From Castellaniella sp. S9 (lineage in GTDB: Bacteria > Pseudomonadota > Gammaproteobacteria > Burkholderiales > Burkholderiaceae_B), in contig NZ_JAPFGD010000002.1 of NCBI RefSeq assembly GCF_027257175.1, forward strand, positions 124,001 to 188,000: a stretch of 64,000 nucleotides of DNA, given 5' to 3'. A model generated the notes under the pieces. The model was not told the DNA's origin, ran no database searches, and was given only the letters and a program-made list of their open reading frames with translations. Position numbers and translations under genes: made by a program. This document shows positions 16,014-26,046 of this stretch, one piece after another; the first letter of the stretch is position 1; each line of letters starts with the position of its first letter.

Positions 16014-18527
16014 TTACGCCGCCGTCGGCAGTTGAGAGGATTTGGTGGCCTCTATCGGTGAGCGAAACCCACGCAAGCGTAGCGCGTTGCCTAGCACGAA
16101 GACACTGGAAAGCGCCATTGCTCCCGCCGCGAAGATCGGCGACAAGAGGACGCCCCAGGCCGGGTACAGCACGCCCGCGGCCACCGGGATCAGCGCGGTG
16201 TTGTACGCAAAGGCCCAGAACAGGTTCTGACGGATGTTGCCGATCGTCGCCCGCGACAGTGCGATGGCAGTGGGCACGCCCATCAGGTTGCCCGACATCA
16301 ACACCACGTCGGCCGCCTCGATGGCGATATCCGTGCCGGTGCCGACCGCCAGGCCTACGTCTGCTTCGGCCAGCGCGGGCGCATCGTTGATCCCGTCGCC
16401 GACGAATGCCAGCTGGCCATGCGCGGCTTTCAGCTTGCGCACCGCCTCGACTTTGCCTTCCGGCAGGACCTCGGCGATCACCTCGTCGATGCCAAGCTGG
16501 CGCGCGATGGCTTGCGCCGTGCGACGGTTGTCGCCGGTGATCATCGCGACCTTTAGACCAAGCTTGTGCAGCGCGGCAATGGCAGCCGGCGTCGTTTCTT
16601 TGATCGGATCAGCTACCGCGACGATCGCAGCCAACCGGCCATCGATAGCCGCATAGAGCGGTGTCTTGCCTTCATTACCCAGACGCTCGGAGGTTGCCGC
16701 GAAAACGTCAACCTTGAGTCCTAGTTTGCGCATGTAGCGGTCCGCTCCGACCTCAATCAGCTCCCCGTTCACATGTGCTTTCACGCCGAAGCCGGTGATC
16801 GATTCGAAGTCAGTAATGTCAGGAATGGTGATTCCTTCGTTGCTGGCCGCCTCGACGATGGCCCGCGCGATGGGGTGCTCGGACTTCGCCTCGACAGCGG
16901 CGATCCGGGCTAGCACGTCCTGGCGGTGGAAGCCCTCAGCGACTTCGAGGTCGGTCAACGTGGGGCGACCCTCGGTCAGCGTGCCGGTCTTGTCCACGGC
17001 GACGACTTTTGCATCCTTCAGCAATTGCAGCGCCTCGCCTTTACGGAAAAGAACGCCCAGCTCCGCACCGCGCCCGGTACCCACCATGATCGATGTGGGT
17101 GTCGCAAGGCCCATGGCGCACGGGCAGGCAATGATCAGAACGGCCACGGCATTGACGAGCGCAAAGGTCAGCGCCGGCTGCGGCCCGAAGACGAGCCAGA
17201 CGAGGAAGGTCAGCACGGCAACACCCATAACGGCGGGCACGAACCACATGGTCACCTTGTCCACCAGCGCCTGGATGGGCAGCTTCGATCCCTGCGCCTG
17301 TTCGACCATGCGGATGATCTGCGAGAGCACGGTGGCGCCGCCCACCGCCGTTGCACGGAAGGACAGCGCACCCTTTTGATTGACGGTGCCCCCGACCAGC
17401 TTACTGTCCACCGTCTTTGCAACCGGGATGGGTTCGCCGGTGATCATGGATTCATCGACATAGCTTTGGCCCTGCGTGACCTCGCCATCGACGGGAATGC
17501 GTTCTCCGGGGCGCACCTCGATGATGTCACCGGCCGCGACGTCGGCGATCGGAATTTCGAGCACGGTACCGTCACGCTGGACGCGCGCGGTTTTTGCCTG
17601 CAAACCGACCAGCCGCTTGATGGCCTCGGACGTGCGGCCTTTGGCCCGCGCCTCCAGAAAACGGCCAAGCAGGATCAGCGTGACAATGACGGCCGCCGCT
17701 TCGTAATAGACGTTGACGGTGCCAACTGGTAGTAGGGATGGCGCGAAGGTGGCGGCCAGGGAATAGGCATAGGCCGCGAACGTGCCGACCGCGACCAGTG
17801 AGTTCATGTCGGGCGCAAGACGCCAAAGCGCCGGGACGCCTTGCCGGTAGAAGCGGAAGCCCGGCATAGCCAACACCAGCGTCGTCAACGCGAACTGGAT
17901 GTACCAGTTCCATTGCGCGCCGATGGTGCGCAGGATCAGCTCATGCACGCCGGGAATCAGGTGTGATCCCATTTCCAAGACGAAGACCGGCAGAGTCAGG
18001 ACGGCGGCAAGTGTTAGGTCGCGTTTAAGCGCCGTGCGTTCAGCGTCTTTACGTTCGTTTGCGGCTTCTTCGTCGGCGGACGCGCCAATATCGATGGGTT
18101 GCGCCGCATAGCCTGCCGCTGCGATTGCCGCGATCAGGGTGTTGGGATCGACGCTGCCGCGCACGTGGGCGCGTTCGGTTGCCAAGTTCACCGTGGCCTC
18201 GGCAACACCGGGAATGGCTTTGAGCGCTTTTTCGACGCGGCCCACGCACGATGCGCAGGTCATGCCTTCAACCGAAAGGTCGATGGTGGTGGCGGGTACG
18301 CTGTAACCGGCGGCCTCGATGGTGTCGACTAGCGCCTGGCGGTCAATGGGACCGCTCGCCTGGATGTCAGCCCGCTCGGTCGCCAGGTTGACGGTGACCG
18401 AATCAATGCCTTGGATCTTGCTGAGGGCTTTTTCGACGCGGCCAACGCATGATGCACAGGTCATGCCTTCGATCGGCAGACTGATCGCGGTTGTCAAGGC
18501 GCTTTCCTGTATGGTCAAGGTATTCAA
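16014..18527 (-). CDS. copA: Cu(I)-exporting P1B-type ATPase
   Basis: An 837-residue heavy-metal ATPase that exports Cu+ from cytosol to periplasm. Two N-terminal HMA domains each carry GMTCASC (residues 21-27 and 88-94). The translocation motif CPC is at 468-470, the phosphorylated Asp at 512 (DKTGTLTEG), the actuator motif TGEP near 363, and GDGINDAP near the C-terminus. The two HMA domains are about half identical, suggesting internal duplication. The start is TTG at 18527, supported by AAGGAGG six bases upstream. A CueR-type promoter lies directly upstream and cueR directly downstream. Confidence 0.95.
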   Translation of the reverse strand: MNTLTIQESALTTAISLPIEGMTCASCVGRVEKALSKIQGIDSVTVNLATERADIQASGPIDRQALVDTIEAAGYSVPATTIDLSVEGMTCASCVGRVEKALKAIPGVAEATVNLATERAHVRGSVDPNTLIAAIAAAGYAAQPIDIGASADEEAANERKDAERTALKRDLTLAAVLTLPVFVLEMGSHLIPGVHELILRTIGAQWNWYIQFALTTLVLAMPGFRFYRQGVPALWRLAPDMNSLVAVGTFAAYAYSLAATFAPSLLPVGTVNVYYEAAAVIVTLILLGRFLEARAKGRTSEAIKRLVGLQAKTARVQRDGTVLEIPIADVAAGDIIEVRPGERIPVDGEVTQGQSYVDESMITGEPIPVAKTVDSKLVGGTVNQKGALSFRATAVGGATVLSQIIRMVEQAQGSKLPIQALVDKVTMWFVPAVMGVAVLTFLVWLVFGPQPALTFALVNAVAVLIIACPCAMGLATPTSIMVGTGRGAELGVLFRKGEALQLLKDAKVVAVDKTGTLTEGRPTLTDLEVAEGFHRQDVLARIAAVEAKSEHPIARAIVEAASNEGITIPDITDFESITGFGVKAHVNGELIEVGADRYMRKLGLKVDVFAATSERLGNEGKTPLYAAIDGRLAAIVAVADPIKETTPAAIAALHKLGLKVAMITGDNRRTAQAIARQLGIDEVIAEVLPEGKVEAVRKLKAAHGQLAFVGDGINDAPALAEADVGLAVGTGTDIAIEAADVVLMSGNLMGVPTAIALSRATIGNIRQNLFWAFAYNTALIPVAAGVLYPAWGVLLSPIFAAGAMALSSVFVLGNALRLRGFRSPIEATKSSQLPTAA

Positions 18528-18567
18528 ATCCCACCTCCTTGTCGTTCAGTTCAAATAGATTAAGAGA

Positions 18568-18598
18568 AGGATATAGGTTCCTACCGTTGGAAGGTCAA
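18568..18598 (-). promoter_or_regulatory. CueR-type promoter of copA-cueR
   Basis: On the minus strand TTGACC (18598-18593) and TATCCT (18573-18568) are separated by a 19-base spacer holding a CTTCC...GGAA-type dyad. The over-long spacer with a central palindrome is the hallmark of MerR-family-activated promoters, and the -35/dyad sequence closely resembles the CueR site of copA promoters. Confidence 0.8.
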
Positions 18599-18985
18599 GC
18601 ATAAAAAACCATGTCCTGCGGTAATTGTGCAAAGTGCACCATCGCCTCATAGTGTCACGCTCACTGTTCGCCATTGTGAGCGCAAGGCTGCGGGCATAAT
18701 GGGGCTAGTGCTGCCGCATTACGATAAGGTAATGCGGCAGTCATCGTCCGGTCAGTGGCCGGCCAATATAGTTGTCATCAAGCGGCTCTACTGCCTCTTT
18801 TGTGGTCGCTACCTATTCAGTTGGCCCCAATCCCAATGGGATCACATACCGCAGCATCCCGTAAGGCCAACCCCTTCGGTGTGGCTCCAGTATGCTGGGA
18901 CCATTTCATAACAAGCCCGATTCGGTAATCTGAGTCGGGCTTGTCGTGACATTAGAAGGCGCATAATTGTGATCAGGAGAGTCCA
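18599..18985. other. Intergenic stretch with hairpin, no convincing gene
   Basis: This region separates the divergent copA promoter and the methyltransferase gene. The open frame at 18627-18911 has no recognisable domain and no good start. A hairpin at 18911-18944 (ACAAGCCCGA pairing with TCGGGCTTGT, 14-base loop) precedes the methyltransferase gene; it lacks a T-run, so it may be a protein or RNA structure rather than a simple terminator. Confidence 0.45.
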
Positions 18986-19798
18986 GTGAGCCAACAACCA
19001 AACCTTAGTCCGGCAGAAGTATATGAGCGCTACCTTAGCCGTGCGATTGCAGATCCTTGGACGCGTGTGCTGCTTGAATTGGCGTCACCCCAACCCGGCG
19101 AGCGAGTTCTGGATCTTGCCTGCGGTACGGGCAGTGTCGCACGGCAGGTCGCTCCCATGGTTGGGGTAAGCGGTCAGGTCCTTGCTCTGGATATCAATGC
19201 AGAAATGCTGGAAGTAGGTCGTGCACAACCGGCACCGGCTGGTGCTTCGATACTCTGGCAAGAGGGTAATGCAACTCGCCTCGAACTTCCCGGTGACGCG
19301 TTTGATCTTGTGTTGTGTCAACAAGGACTTCAGTTCTTTCTCGACCGAGTGCTTTCAGGTCGCGAAATGCGTCGCGTGCTACGCAATGGCGGTAGCGCAG
19401 TCATCAGTGTGTGGCAGTCCCTGAGCCGACATCCCGTGTATGAGGCGTTGTTTACGGCAACTGCACGCCTTCTTGATGTGCCCATCACGGACGTCGATGT
19501 TGCCTTTTCATTATCCAACCCCGATGAGCTATACACATTGCTCAGCGAGGCGGGCTTTCAATATATCGAAATCACTCCGCGATCACTGTCTATTCGCCTG
19601 CCTGAGCCAGAAAAGTTTGTTCAGTTTTCGATACTGGGCGCAGCCACGTCAGTGCCAGCGTTTGCATCTATGGATGCCGTAGAGCGCCTCGCTCTTGTGG
19701 ACGAAGTAAGGGCGGAGACGCACGCCATCGTGCAAGGCTTTCGGGATGGGGATGCTCTCGCATTTTCTATGGAAACAAACATCGCGATTGCAAAATAA
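18986..19798 (+). CDS. Class I SAM-dependent methyltransferase (UbiE/Methyltransf_11-like)
   Basis: A 270-residue cytosolic methyltransferase. The SAM-binding motif I VLDLACGTGSVARQV is at about residues 40-54, with an acidic residue (LALDIN) ending the second strand and post-I motifs (FDLVLCQQGLQFF). The substrate cannot be predicted; the Cys-poor sequence argues against ArsM-like metalloid methylation. The start is GTG with AGGAG six to seven bases upstream. It lies between copA and the CzcI-like gene, so a link with metal stress is possible but unproven. Confidence 0.75.
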   Translation: MSQQPNLSPAEVYERYLSRAIADPWTRVLLELASPQPGERVLDLACGTGSVARQVAPMVGVSGQVLALDINAEMLEVGRAQPAPAGASILWQEGNATRLELPGDAFDLVLCQQGLQFFLDRVLSGREMRRVLRNGGSAVISVWQSLSRHPVYEALFTATARLLDVPITDVDVAFSLSNPDELYTLLSEAGFQYIEITPRSLSIRLPEPEKFVQFSILGAATSVPAFASMDAVERLALVDEVRAETHAIVQGFRDGDALAFSMETNIAIAK

Positions 19799-19871
19799 CC
19801 AACCCCCGGCTTCTACTTTTCATACCCTCGTTTGTAAGACACGCTTTTCACTTGGTACAATCGTTCCCGCA

Positions 19872-20228
19872 ATGAAGAAATTCCTCCTTATTTTTATGCT
19901 GGTCATGCTGCCGCTTCAGGCCTCCTGGGGCGTCGTGAGCGTGTATTGCCAGCCAGAAAGGGAGGTTTGCATCGCGCCCTGTGATAGCGAAGCTCAAGAG
20001 CAGCGTGTCTCTTTAAGCGACGGGTCCGAGCAAATTGGTTCAACCTCAGGTTTTTTGGACCAATACGAGCATTCATGCCAAGCACCAGCGGCGTCGATTA
20101 TTTCATCTGCACATCAAACTATCCCTTCCTTATCGTCTAGCTTGGCCCTTCAGTTTCATGAGGCGCAGCTCAGCTTGCCGACCTATTCCGAGCGGCCCGA
20201 GCGGCCCCAGTGGCTTTTCGTTGCCTAA
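19872..20228 (+). CDS. CzcI-like small exported protein
   Basis: A 118-residue protein with a signal peptide (MKKFLLIFMLVMLPLQASWG) and a mature part ending in SERPERPQW. This N-terminal sequence and the RPERP tail are typical of the CzcI family found at the head of cobalt-zinc-cadmium (czc) efflux operons. No czcCBA genes follow here, so it is an orphan. A clear paralogue is encoded at 36821-37165. The mature region has several Cys and His residues that could bind metal. Its function in czc systems is regulatory but poorly defined. Confidence 0.6.
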   Translation: MKKFLLIFMLVMLPLQASWGVVSVYCQPEREVCIAPCDSEAQEQRVSLSDGSEQIGSTSGFLDQYEHSCQAPAASIISSAHQTIPSLSSSLALQFHEAQLSLPTYSERPERPQWLFVA

Positions 20229-20434
20229 GCTGGCACGCCGCTGATTCGACTTCCTTCCTGCTCCACACCTACGTCCTCAGCGTCGTCGCGTTCAATTGAC
20301 TTTGAGCGTGCGCCCAGCTACTTGCGACGGTAGCGCTTAGTGCCGCATGTAACGGATGGTCCGTTGCATATCGGCGCATAGCCAGAATACCGATATCACC
20401 TGGTGATTAACGTTTTTGCGAGCAAAGGTCGACG

Positions 20435-21049
20435 GTGCTTGAAGCCATCAATCTGGACTGCGTGCGCGGTGAGCGCCGCCTATTTCATAATCTGAGCTTT
20501 CAGCTTAAGGCAGGCGAGTGCCTGTTGGTGCGCGGCGAGAACGGCAGCGGCAAAACCAGTCTTTTACGCATGCTGGTGGGGCTAACGCCTCCGGCTGCCG
20601 GCGCCGTTCATTGGCAGGGTAGTCCGATAAAAAAACTGGGCGATGAGTACCGTCACCAGCTACTTTATTGTGGCCATCCTTTGGGTCTTAAGGATGCGCT
20701 AAGTGCCACGGAAAACCTAATTTCCAGCGTGGCGTTGGCTGACGAATCGGTTACCCAGGACAGTGTGCACGAAGCCTTACGCCAGGCTGGATTGCAGGGT
20801 AGGGAGCACCTATCGGTACGAGCCTTGTCGCAAGGGCAAAAGCGCCGTGTAAACCTGGCTAGGCTACTGCTGCAAAGGCGTGCTTTGTGGGTGTTGGATG
20901 AACCTCTGACTGCATTGGATACCCAAGCCAGCCTATGGGTTGTACGGGTGATTGACCAGCATCTGAGCAATGGCGGGATTGCAGTCTTGACGACGCATCA
21001 GGATTTGACCTTGGCAGGCACGACGCACGTTATACGGGTAGGCGTATGA
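20435..21049 (+). CDS. ccmA: Cytochrome c maturation heme exporter ATP-binding protein CcmA
   Basis: A 204-residue ABC ATPase with Walker A GENGSGKTS (near residues 34-42), signature LSQGQKRR and Walker B WVLDEPLTALD. CcmA powers release of holo-CcmE from the CcmCD complex in system I cytochrome c maturation. The GTG start at 20435 is followed by the typical MLEA start. The gene opens a nine-gene ccm operon and overlaps ccmB by four bases. Confidence 0.93.
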   Translation: MLEAINLDCVRGERRLFHNLSFQLKAGECLLVRGENGSGKTSLLRMLVGLTPPAAGAVHWQGSPIKKLGDEYRHQLLYCGHPLGLKDALSATENLISSVALADESVTQDSVHEALRQAGLQGREHLSVRALSQGQKRRVNLARLLLQRRALWVLDEPLTALDTQASLWVVRVIDQHLSNGGIAVLTTHQDLTLAGTTHVIRVGV

Positions 21050-21729
21050 GCGACACAATTGGTTTATCCGTACTTCGAGGGGTAATACATCGAGATTTAA
21101 GGCTCGCCATGCGACGCAAGTCCGATGTGCTGACACCGCTTTTTTTCTTTGTCATCGTGGTCAGCCTGTTTCCGTTGGGCATTGGATCTGAGCGCGACAT
21201 GTTGCGGCAGATCGCCCCAGGCATTCTTTGGGTGACGGCACTGCTGGCGACCATGTTGTCGCTTGACCGGCTGTTTGAACAAGATTACGCCGACGGCACA
21301 CTAGAGCAAATGGCTCTTTCACCCGCTCCGTTGGGAATGCTGGTGCTCGGCAAGGTGGTCGCGTATTGGTTGTTGACGGGTTTTCCCTTGACGTTGCTCG
21401 CTCCGCTGCTGGCATTGCAATTCGATTTACCAACGCCTTCGTTATTCGTACTGGCTGCGTCGCTGGCCCTTGGTACGCCTGTACTTAGCTTTATTGGCGC
21501 GATCGGAGCGAGTTTGACTTTGGGCCTACGAGGCGGCAGCGTCCTGGTCGCCTTGCTTGTGCTTCCGCTTTATGTGCCGGTGCTGATCTTTGGCGCGGGT
21601 TCGGTAGATGCCGCCGCAGCCGGCCTGGGCGCTACGGCGAATCTGTCGCTGCTAGGCGCCGTGCTGGTTTTAACTGGGTTTTTTGCACCGTGGGCCACAA
21701 CCGTGGCACTACGGATTGCGTTGGAATAA
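21046..21729 (+). CDS. ccmB: Heme exporter membrane protein CcmB
   Basis: A 227-residue membrane protein with six hydrophobic segments, typical of CcmB. It pairs with CcmA and CcmC in the inner membrane to release heme-loaded CcmE. The start overlaps the ccmA stop (ATGA) and ccmC follows after 11 bases. Length and order match the family. Confidence 0.92.
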   Translation: MSDTIGLSVLRGVIHRDLRLAMRRKSDVLTPLFFFVIVVSLFPLGIGSERDMLRQIAPGILWVTALLATMLSLDRLFEQDYADGTLEQMALSPAPLGMLVLGKVVAYWLLTGFPLTLLAPLLALQFDLPTPSLFVLAASLALGTPVLSFIGAIGASLTLGLRGGSVLVALLVLPLYVPVLIFGAGSVDAAAAGLGATANLSLLGAVLVLTGFFAPWATTVALRIALE

Positions 21730-21740
21730 TGAGCAAGTGA

Positions 21741-22478
21741 ATGATCAATTGGTTTAAGTACTCATCACCCAAAATGTTCTATCCCCTTGCGGGCAAGCTG
21801 ATTCCCTGGTTTGCAGCCGCTGCCGCGATTCTGGCGATCATAGGGATGTACGTGGGTTTCTTCATGGCGCCCACCGACGCCCAGCAAGGTGAGGGCTATC
21901 GCATCATCTTCCTGCATGTGCCGGTCTCTTGGATGTCGATGTTCATTTATTTGGTCATGGCTTTCTGGGCTGCAGTGGGACTGGCATTTAACAATCGTTT
22001 AGCCGCCATGATGGCTTCGGCGTTGGCCCCTACCGGCGCCATGTTCACGTTTCTTTCACTCTGGACGGGCGCCTTGTGGGGCAAACCCATGTGGGGGACC
22101 TGGTGGGTCTGGGATGCACGTCTGACCTCCGAGCTGATTCTTCTCTTTTTGTACATCGGTTTTATGGCGCTTCAGTCAGCGGTTGATGAGCCGCGGCGTG
22201 CGGATAAGGCCGGTGCTGTCCTTGCCCTTGTCGGCGTGGTCAATATTCCCATTATTTATTTTTCGGTGCAGTGGTGGAACACCCTGCATCAAGGTGCATC
22301 AGTTTCGCTGACGCAGGCGCCCTCTATGGCCATGATCATGCTGTTCGGCATGCTGCTTATGGCGTTGGCGTCATGGATGTATACGGTGGCGATCGCGCTG
22401 ATGCGCGTGCGCTGCATCATTTTAGAACGCGAACACCATGCTGGGTGGTTAGACGAATTGAAGGAGGTAAAGCAATGA
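21741..22478 (+). CDS. ccmC: Heme-handling membrane protein CcmC
   Basis: A 245-residue protein with six membrane segments and the tryptophan-rich WWD signature ([17 protein letters not shown]) flanked by conserved periplasmic histidines ([14 protein letters not shown]). CcmC presents heme to CcmE on the periplasmic face. It overlaps ccmD by four bases. Confidence 0.93.
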   Translation: MINWFKYSSPKMFYPLAGKLIPWFAAAAAILAIIGMYVGFFMAPTDAQQGEGYRIIFLHVPVSWMSMFIYLVMAFWAAVGLAFNNRLAAMMASALAPTGAMFTFLSLWTGALWGKPMWGTWWVWDARLTSELILLFLYIGFMALQSAVDEPRRADKAGAVLALVGVVNIPIIYFSVQWWNTLHQGASVSLTQAPSMAMIMLFGMLLMALASWMYTVAIALMRVRCIILEREHHAGWLDELKEVKQ

Positions 22479-22657
22479 ACTGGACGAGTCCTGCAGAATT
22501 TTTTGCGATGGGTGGCTATGGGCAATACGTGTGGGGGTCAGTCGCCGTCACCCTGGTCGCTCTTTGCACGGAATGGCTCCTGCTGCGCCAGCGCCGCCAA
22601 GCGGCTTTATTGCAAGTAAAGCGCCAATTAATCCTGAGGAAAGAGGAATCTCGATGA
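22475..22657 (+). CDS. ccmD: Heme exporter protein CcmD
   Basis: A 60-residue protein with the typical CcmD start ([18 protein letters not shown]), one membrane helix and a charged cytoplasmic tail. CcmD stabilises the CcmABC-CcmE complex. It overlaps ccmC upstream and ccmE downstream by four bases each, and GGAGG precedes its start. Confidence 0.88.
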   Translation: MNWTSPAEFFAMGGYGQYVWGSVAVTLVALCTEWLLLRQRRQAALLQVKRQLILRKEESR

Positions 22658-23100
22658 AAAATCGCCATAAGCGCCTCGCGCTCATTGCTGGTGGCTTGGT
22701 AGCTTTCGGCATTGCCACAGCCTTAGTGCTGAATGCTTTTCAAAGCAATCTTGTGTTTTTTTTCACGCCTACGCAGGTGAGCGCGGGTGAAGCCCCCCAG
22801 GAGCGGACCTTTCGCGTCGGGGGCATGGTGCAAACCGGCAGCGTGCAACGACTAAGCGATGGGCTTACCGTCAAATTCGTGGTGACCGATACCGCCAAAA
22901 TGGTACCGGTCAGTTATACGGGAATACTGCCCGACCTGTTTAGCGAAGGCAAAGGGGTGGTAGCCCAAGGCAAGCTAGGTGTCGATGGCTTGTTCCGCGC
23001 TGAAGAAGTGTTAGCCAAACATGATGAAAACTATATGCCCCCTGAAGCGCAGCATGCGCTGGATGAGGCCGCCAAGAACACGATTACTACGAGGCCATAA
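22654..23100 (+). CDS. ccmE: Periplasmic heme chaperone CcmE
   Basis: A 148-residue membrane-anchored chaperone: an N-terminal helix (about residues 8-30), an OB-fold, and the heme-binding His123 with Tyr127 in [10 protein letters not shown], matching the covalent heme site of E. coli CcmE. It receives heme from CcmC and passes it to CcmF/H. The start overlaps the ccmD stop. Confidence 0.94.
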   Translation: MKNRHKRLALIAGGLVAFGIATALVLNAFQSNLVFFFTPTQVSAGEAPQERTFRVGGMVQTGSVQRLSDGLTVKFVVTDTAKMVPVSYTGILPDLFSEGKGVVAQGKLGVDGLFRAEEVLAKHDENYMPPEAQHALDEAAKNTITTRP

Positions 23101-23105
23101 CGCTC

Positions 23106-25073
23106 ATGATTGCTGAACTCGGTCATTTTTCACTGATACTGACGCTATTCGTGGCGCTGGCGCAGGGCTGTTTAGCCCTTGCTGGCGCGGCGCGTGGCAA
23201 TGCCGTCTGGATCGCCTTTGCTCGACCCGCCGCGACGGCGCAGTTCCTTTTAATTATTGTTAGCTTCGCTACGCTGGGTTGGTCCTTCATTGTTAAGGAT
23301 TTTTCGGTGGCTTACGTCGCCCAGAATTCCAATTCGCAATTGCCTTTGCTTTACCGTGTATCTGCCGTTTGGGGCGGCCACGAAGGATCGCTTTTGCTGT
23401 GGTTGCTGATGCAAACAGGCTGGGCCTACGCAGTCAGTGTGTTCTCCAAGCAACTGCCCGATGTCATGGTGGCACGTGTATTGGGGGTGCTGGGCCTGGT
23501 CACGGCTGGATTCCTGCTGTTCGTGCTGCTGACCTCTAACCCGTTCGAGCGTCTCCTACCTGCACCCATAGAGGGTATGGACCTGAATCCGCTACTGCAA
23601 GACATAGGGCTGATATTTCATCCGCCGCTGCTATATATGGGGTATGTCGGGTTTTCGGTCGCCTTCGCATTTGCCATTGCCGCCTTGCTGGCGGGGCAGC
23701 TTGATTCGACCTGGGCCCGTTGGTCCCGGCCCTGGGCGACGGCAGCGTGGTTGTTCCTGACCTTGGGTATCGGCCTGGGTAGCTGGTGGGCCTATTACGA
23801 ACTGGGTTGGGGCGGTTGGTGGTTCTGGGATCCGGTAGAGAACTCGTCATTCATTCCATGGTTAGTCGGTACCGCGTTGATACATTCCCTGGCAGTGACT
23901 GAAAAGCGTGCCAGTTTCAAGAATTGGACAGTGCTGCTTGCTATCAGTACCTTCTCGCTGTCCTTACTGGGGGCTTTTCTTGTGCGCTCCGGCGTGTTGA
24001 CGTCGGTACACGCCTTTGCCACCGACCCGCGCCGAGGCGTGTTCATCTTGATGCTGTTTACCGTGGTGGTGGGCTCGTCCCTGATCTTATTTGCCTTGCG
24101 CGCGCCCAAGGTGGGCATGGGCGGGCGGTTCGAGCTGATCTCGCGTGAGTCCCTATTGTTAGTGAATAACGTGCTGTTGGCCGTAGCCGCAGGGGCCGTG
24201 ATACTTGGAACCTTGTATCCGCTTTTCATTGATGCGCTTGGGTTAGGCAAGCTTTCCGTGGGGCCGCCATACTTTAATACGGTTTTTGTACCCCTGATGG
24301 TGCCAGCGCTGCTGCTTATGGCGGTAGGCCCGGTGGCCAACTGGAAATCGGCCAAGATAAGCGTTTTGGTAAAACACCTGTATGTCCCGGCTGCGGCGGC
24401 AGTGGTTGTCGGTATTGCCGCACCCTTCATGTTGGGGCGTTGGTCGGTGTTGGTGGCGCTAAGCCTGGCGTTGGCTACCTGGATAGCGACTGCGGTGGTC
24501 AAGGGTATTGTTGATCGTATGCGTGCTACGCGTACTGGGCTGCTGGCCCAACCGCTTAGCTGGCTAGGCATGCATGTGGCGCATTTGGGTATCGCCGTGT
24601 TCGTGGCCGGGGTGACTATCGTCATGGGCTATGAAACCGAACAAGACGTGCGTATGACACCTGGCAGCACGGTAAGCGCAGGGGGCTATGAATTGACCTT
24701 TCTTGGCGTGAATAAAGCACAGGGACCTAACTATATGGCAGAAGTCGGTGACATCGAACTGTCGCGCAATGGTAGTGTCTTACGCAAGCTGCATCCCGAA
24801 AAACGCAGCTATACCTCCTCTGCGGAGATGCCCATGACAGAAGCGGCAATTGATGCCAACGGCTTGCGTCACGTGTACGTCGCCCTGGGTGAACCGCTCG
24901 CCGACGGCGCCTGGAGCGTACGTGTTTACTACAAACCCTTCGTGGACTGGATCTGGATAGGTTGCATCTTGATGGCGCTGGGTGGCTTGCTGGCCATCAG
25001 TGATCGCCGTTATCGACTTAAGAAACGTCGTCAACGCAAGGCGGCCTTGGTAACCGCAGGAGCCACAGCATGA
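23106..25073 (+). CDS. ccmF: Cytochrome c heme lyase subunit CcmF
   Basis: A 655-residue protein with about 15 membrane segments and the WWD motif GWGGWWFWDPVENSSF. CcmF is the integral part of the heme lyase that attaches heme to apocytochrome CXXCH motifs in the periplasm. Length is normal for the family, with no frameshift. It overlaps ccmG by four bases. Confidence 0.95.
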   Translation: MIAELGHFSLILTLFVALAQGCLALAGAARGNAVWIAFARPAATAQFLLIIVSFATLGWSFIVKDFSVAYVAQNSNSQLPLLYRVSAVWGGHEGSLLLWLLMQTGWAYAVSVFSKQLPDVMVARVLGVLGLVTAGFLLFVLLTSNPFERLLPAPIEGMDLNPLLQDIGLIFHPPLLYMGYVGFSVAFAFAIAALLAGQLDSTWARWSRPWATAAWLFLTLGIGLGSWWAYYELGWGGWWFWDPVENSSFIPWLVGTALIHSLAVTEKRASFKNWTVLLAISTFSLSLLGAFLVRSGVLTSVHAFATDPRRGVFILMLFTVVVGSSLILFALRAPKVGMGGRFELISRESLLLVNNVLLAVAAGAVILGTLYPLFIDALGLGKLSVGPPYFNTVFVPLMVPALLLMAVGPVANWKSAKISVLVKHLYVPAAAAVVVGIAAPFMLGRWSVLVALSLALATWIATAVVKGIVDRMRATRTGLLAQPLSWLGMHVAHLGIAVFVAGVTIVMGYETEQDVRMTPGSTVSAGGYELTFLGVNKAQGPNYMAEVGDIELSRNGSVLRKLHPEKRSYTSSAEMPMTEAAIDANGLRHVYVALGEPLADGAWSVRVYYKPFVDWIWIGCILMALGGLLAISDRRYRLKKRRQRKAALVTAGATA

Positions 25074-25594
25074 GTCGCTTTATATGGCCCTTGGTCGGTT
25101 TTGTCGTATTGGTCGGCTTCCTGGCTTTCGGTTTGACCCTTAAGCCCAGCGAAGTTCCTTCGCCTTTTATTAACAAGCAGGCACCAAGCTTTACCTTGCC
25201 CCAGTTGGCCTCACCAGAAGACACGTTTTCGCCAGAAGCCATGAAAGGCAAAGTGTGGCTGCTGAATGTGTGGGCCTCTTGGTGTTATGCCTGCCTTGAA
25301 GAGCACCCTGTGATTACGGATTTGGCGAAAACGCATGGCGTGCCCATCGTTGGCCTCAACTACAAGGATGTACGCAAGGAAGCGATTTCGTGGTTAGAGC
25401 GCTATGGCAATGGTTATGTGTTGTCCGTATCCGATACGCAAGGGCGCGTGGGCATAGACTATGGCGTTTATGGCGTGCCCGAAACCTTTGTTATTGATAA
25501 GGACGGCTTCATTCGTTACAAGCACATAGGCGCGGTCACTGCTAGCGCAGTGCGCGAAACCATACTACCCCTGATACGGGAGCTTGAGCAATGA
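25070..25594 (+). CDS. ccmG: Thiol:disulfide interchange protein CcmG/DsbE
   Basis: A 174-residue membrane-anchored thioredoxin with the redox motif WCYAC (C72 and C75) and the family-specific GVYGVPETF cis-proline loop. It reduces apocytochrome or CcmH thiols before heme attachment. The WCYAC dipeptide differs from the more usual WCPTC or WCVPC. It overlaps ccmF and ccmH. Confidence 0.93.
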   Translation: MSRFIWPLVGFVVLVGFLAFGLTLKPSEVPSPFINKQAPSFTLPQLASPEDTFSPEAMKGKVWLLNVWASWCYACLEEHPVITDLAKTHGVPIVGLNYKDVRKEAISWLERYGNGYVLSVSDTQGRVGIDYGVYGVPETFVIDKDGFIRYKHIGAVTASAVRETILPLIRELEQ

Positions 25595-26046
25595 AACATT
25601 GGTGGCTGACATTGTTGTGCGCTGTTATCGCGCTGCCATCGTGGGCGGATAACGGCACGGCGGAAAAGCGTATGTTGGATATAGCTGCCGAGCTGCGCTG
25701 CTTGGTGTGCCAGAACGAATCGATCGCGGCCTCGCGTGCCGACCTGGCCGTGGACTTGCGTCAGCAGATACGTGAGCAGATCCAGGCGGGCGAAAGCGAT
25801 GCCGAGATCAGAACCTATATGGTTGATCGTTATGGTGATTTCGTACTTTATCGCACGCCATTAAAAACCACCACGCTATTGCTCTGGTTTGGACCCATGC
25901 TGTTGCTGGCCTTTGGGTTCCTCGTCTTGGCGATAACATTGCGTCGCCGGAAAAACGGCGAGGCTGATGCATTGTTAAGCGACGACGAGCGCAAAAGGGC
26001 GCAGGTACTGCTCGCCCAAACCACGGACACCGGAACATCACCATGA
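25591..26046 (+). CDS. ccmH: Cytochrome c maturation protein CcmH
   Basis: A 151-residue protein: a signal peptide (cleavage near residue 19), the LRCLVCQ redox motif at 35-41, and a C-terminal membrane helix followed by a basic tail. CcmH forms a mixed disulfide with apocytochrome. It is the short form, with the TPR part encoded separately by the next gene, which it overlaps by four bases. Confidence 0.93.
   Translation: MKHWWLTLLCAVIALPSWADNGTAEKRMLDIAAELRCLVCQNESIAASRADLAVDLRQQIREQIQAGESDAEIRTYMVDRYGDFVLYRTPLKTTTLLLWFGPMLLLAFGFLVLAITLRRRKNGEADALLSDDERKRAQVLLAQTTDTGTSP

Noticed and set aside
18627-18911. A 94-codon plus-strand frame
   Set aside because: No domain, no ribosome-binding site and no conserved features; treated as intergenic.
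23795-24625. A 276-codon minus-strand frame
   Set aside because: Antisense of ccmF; low-complexity Thr/Ala composition with no domain.
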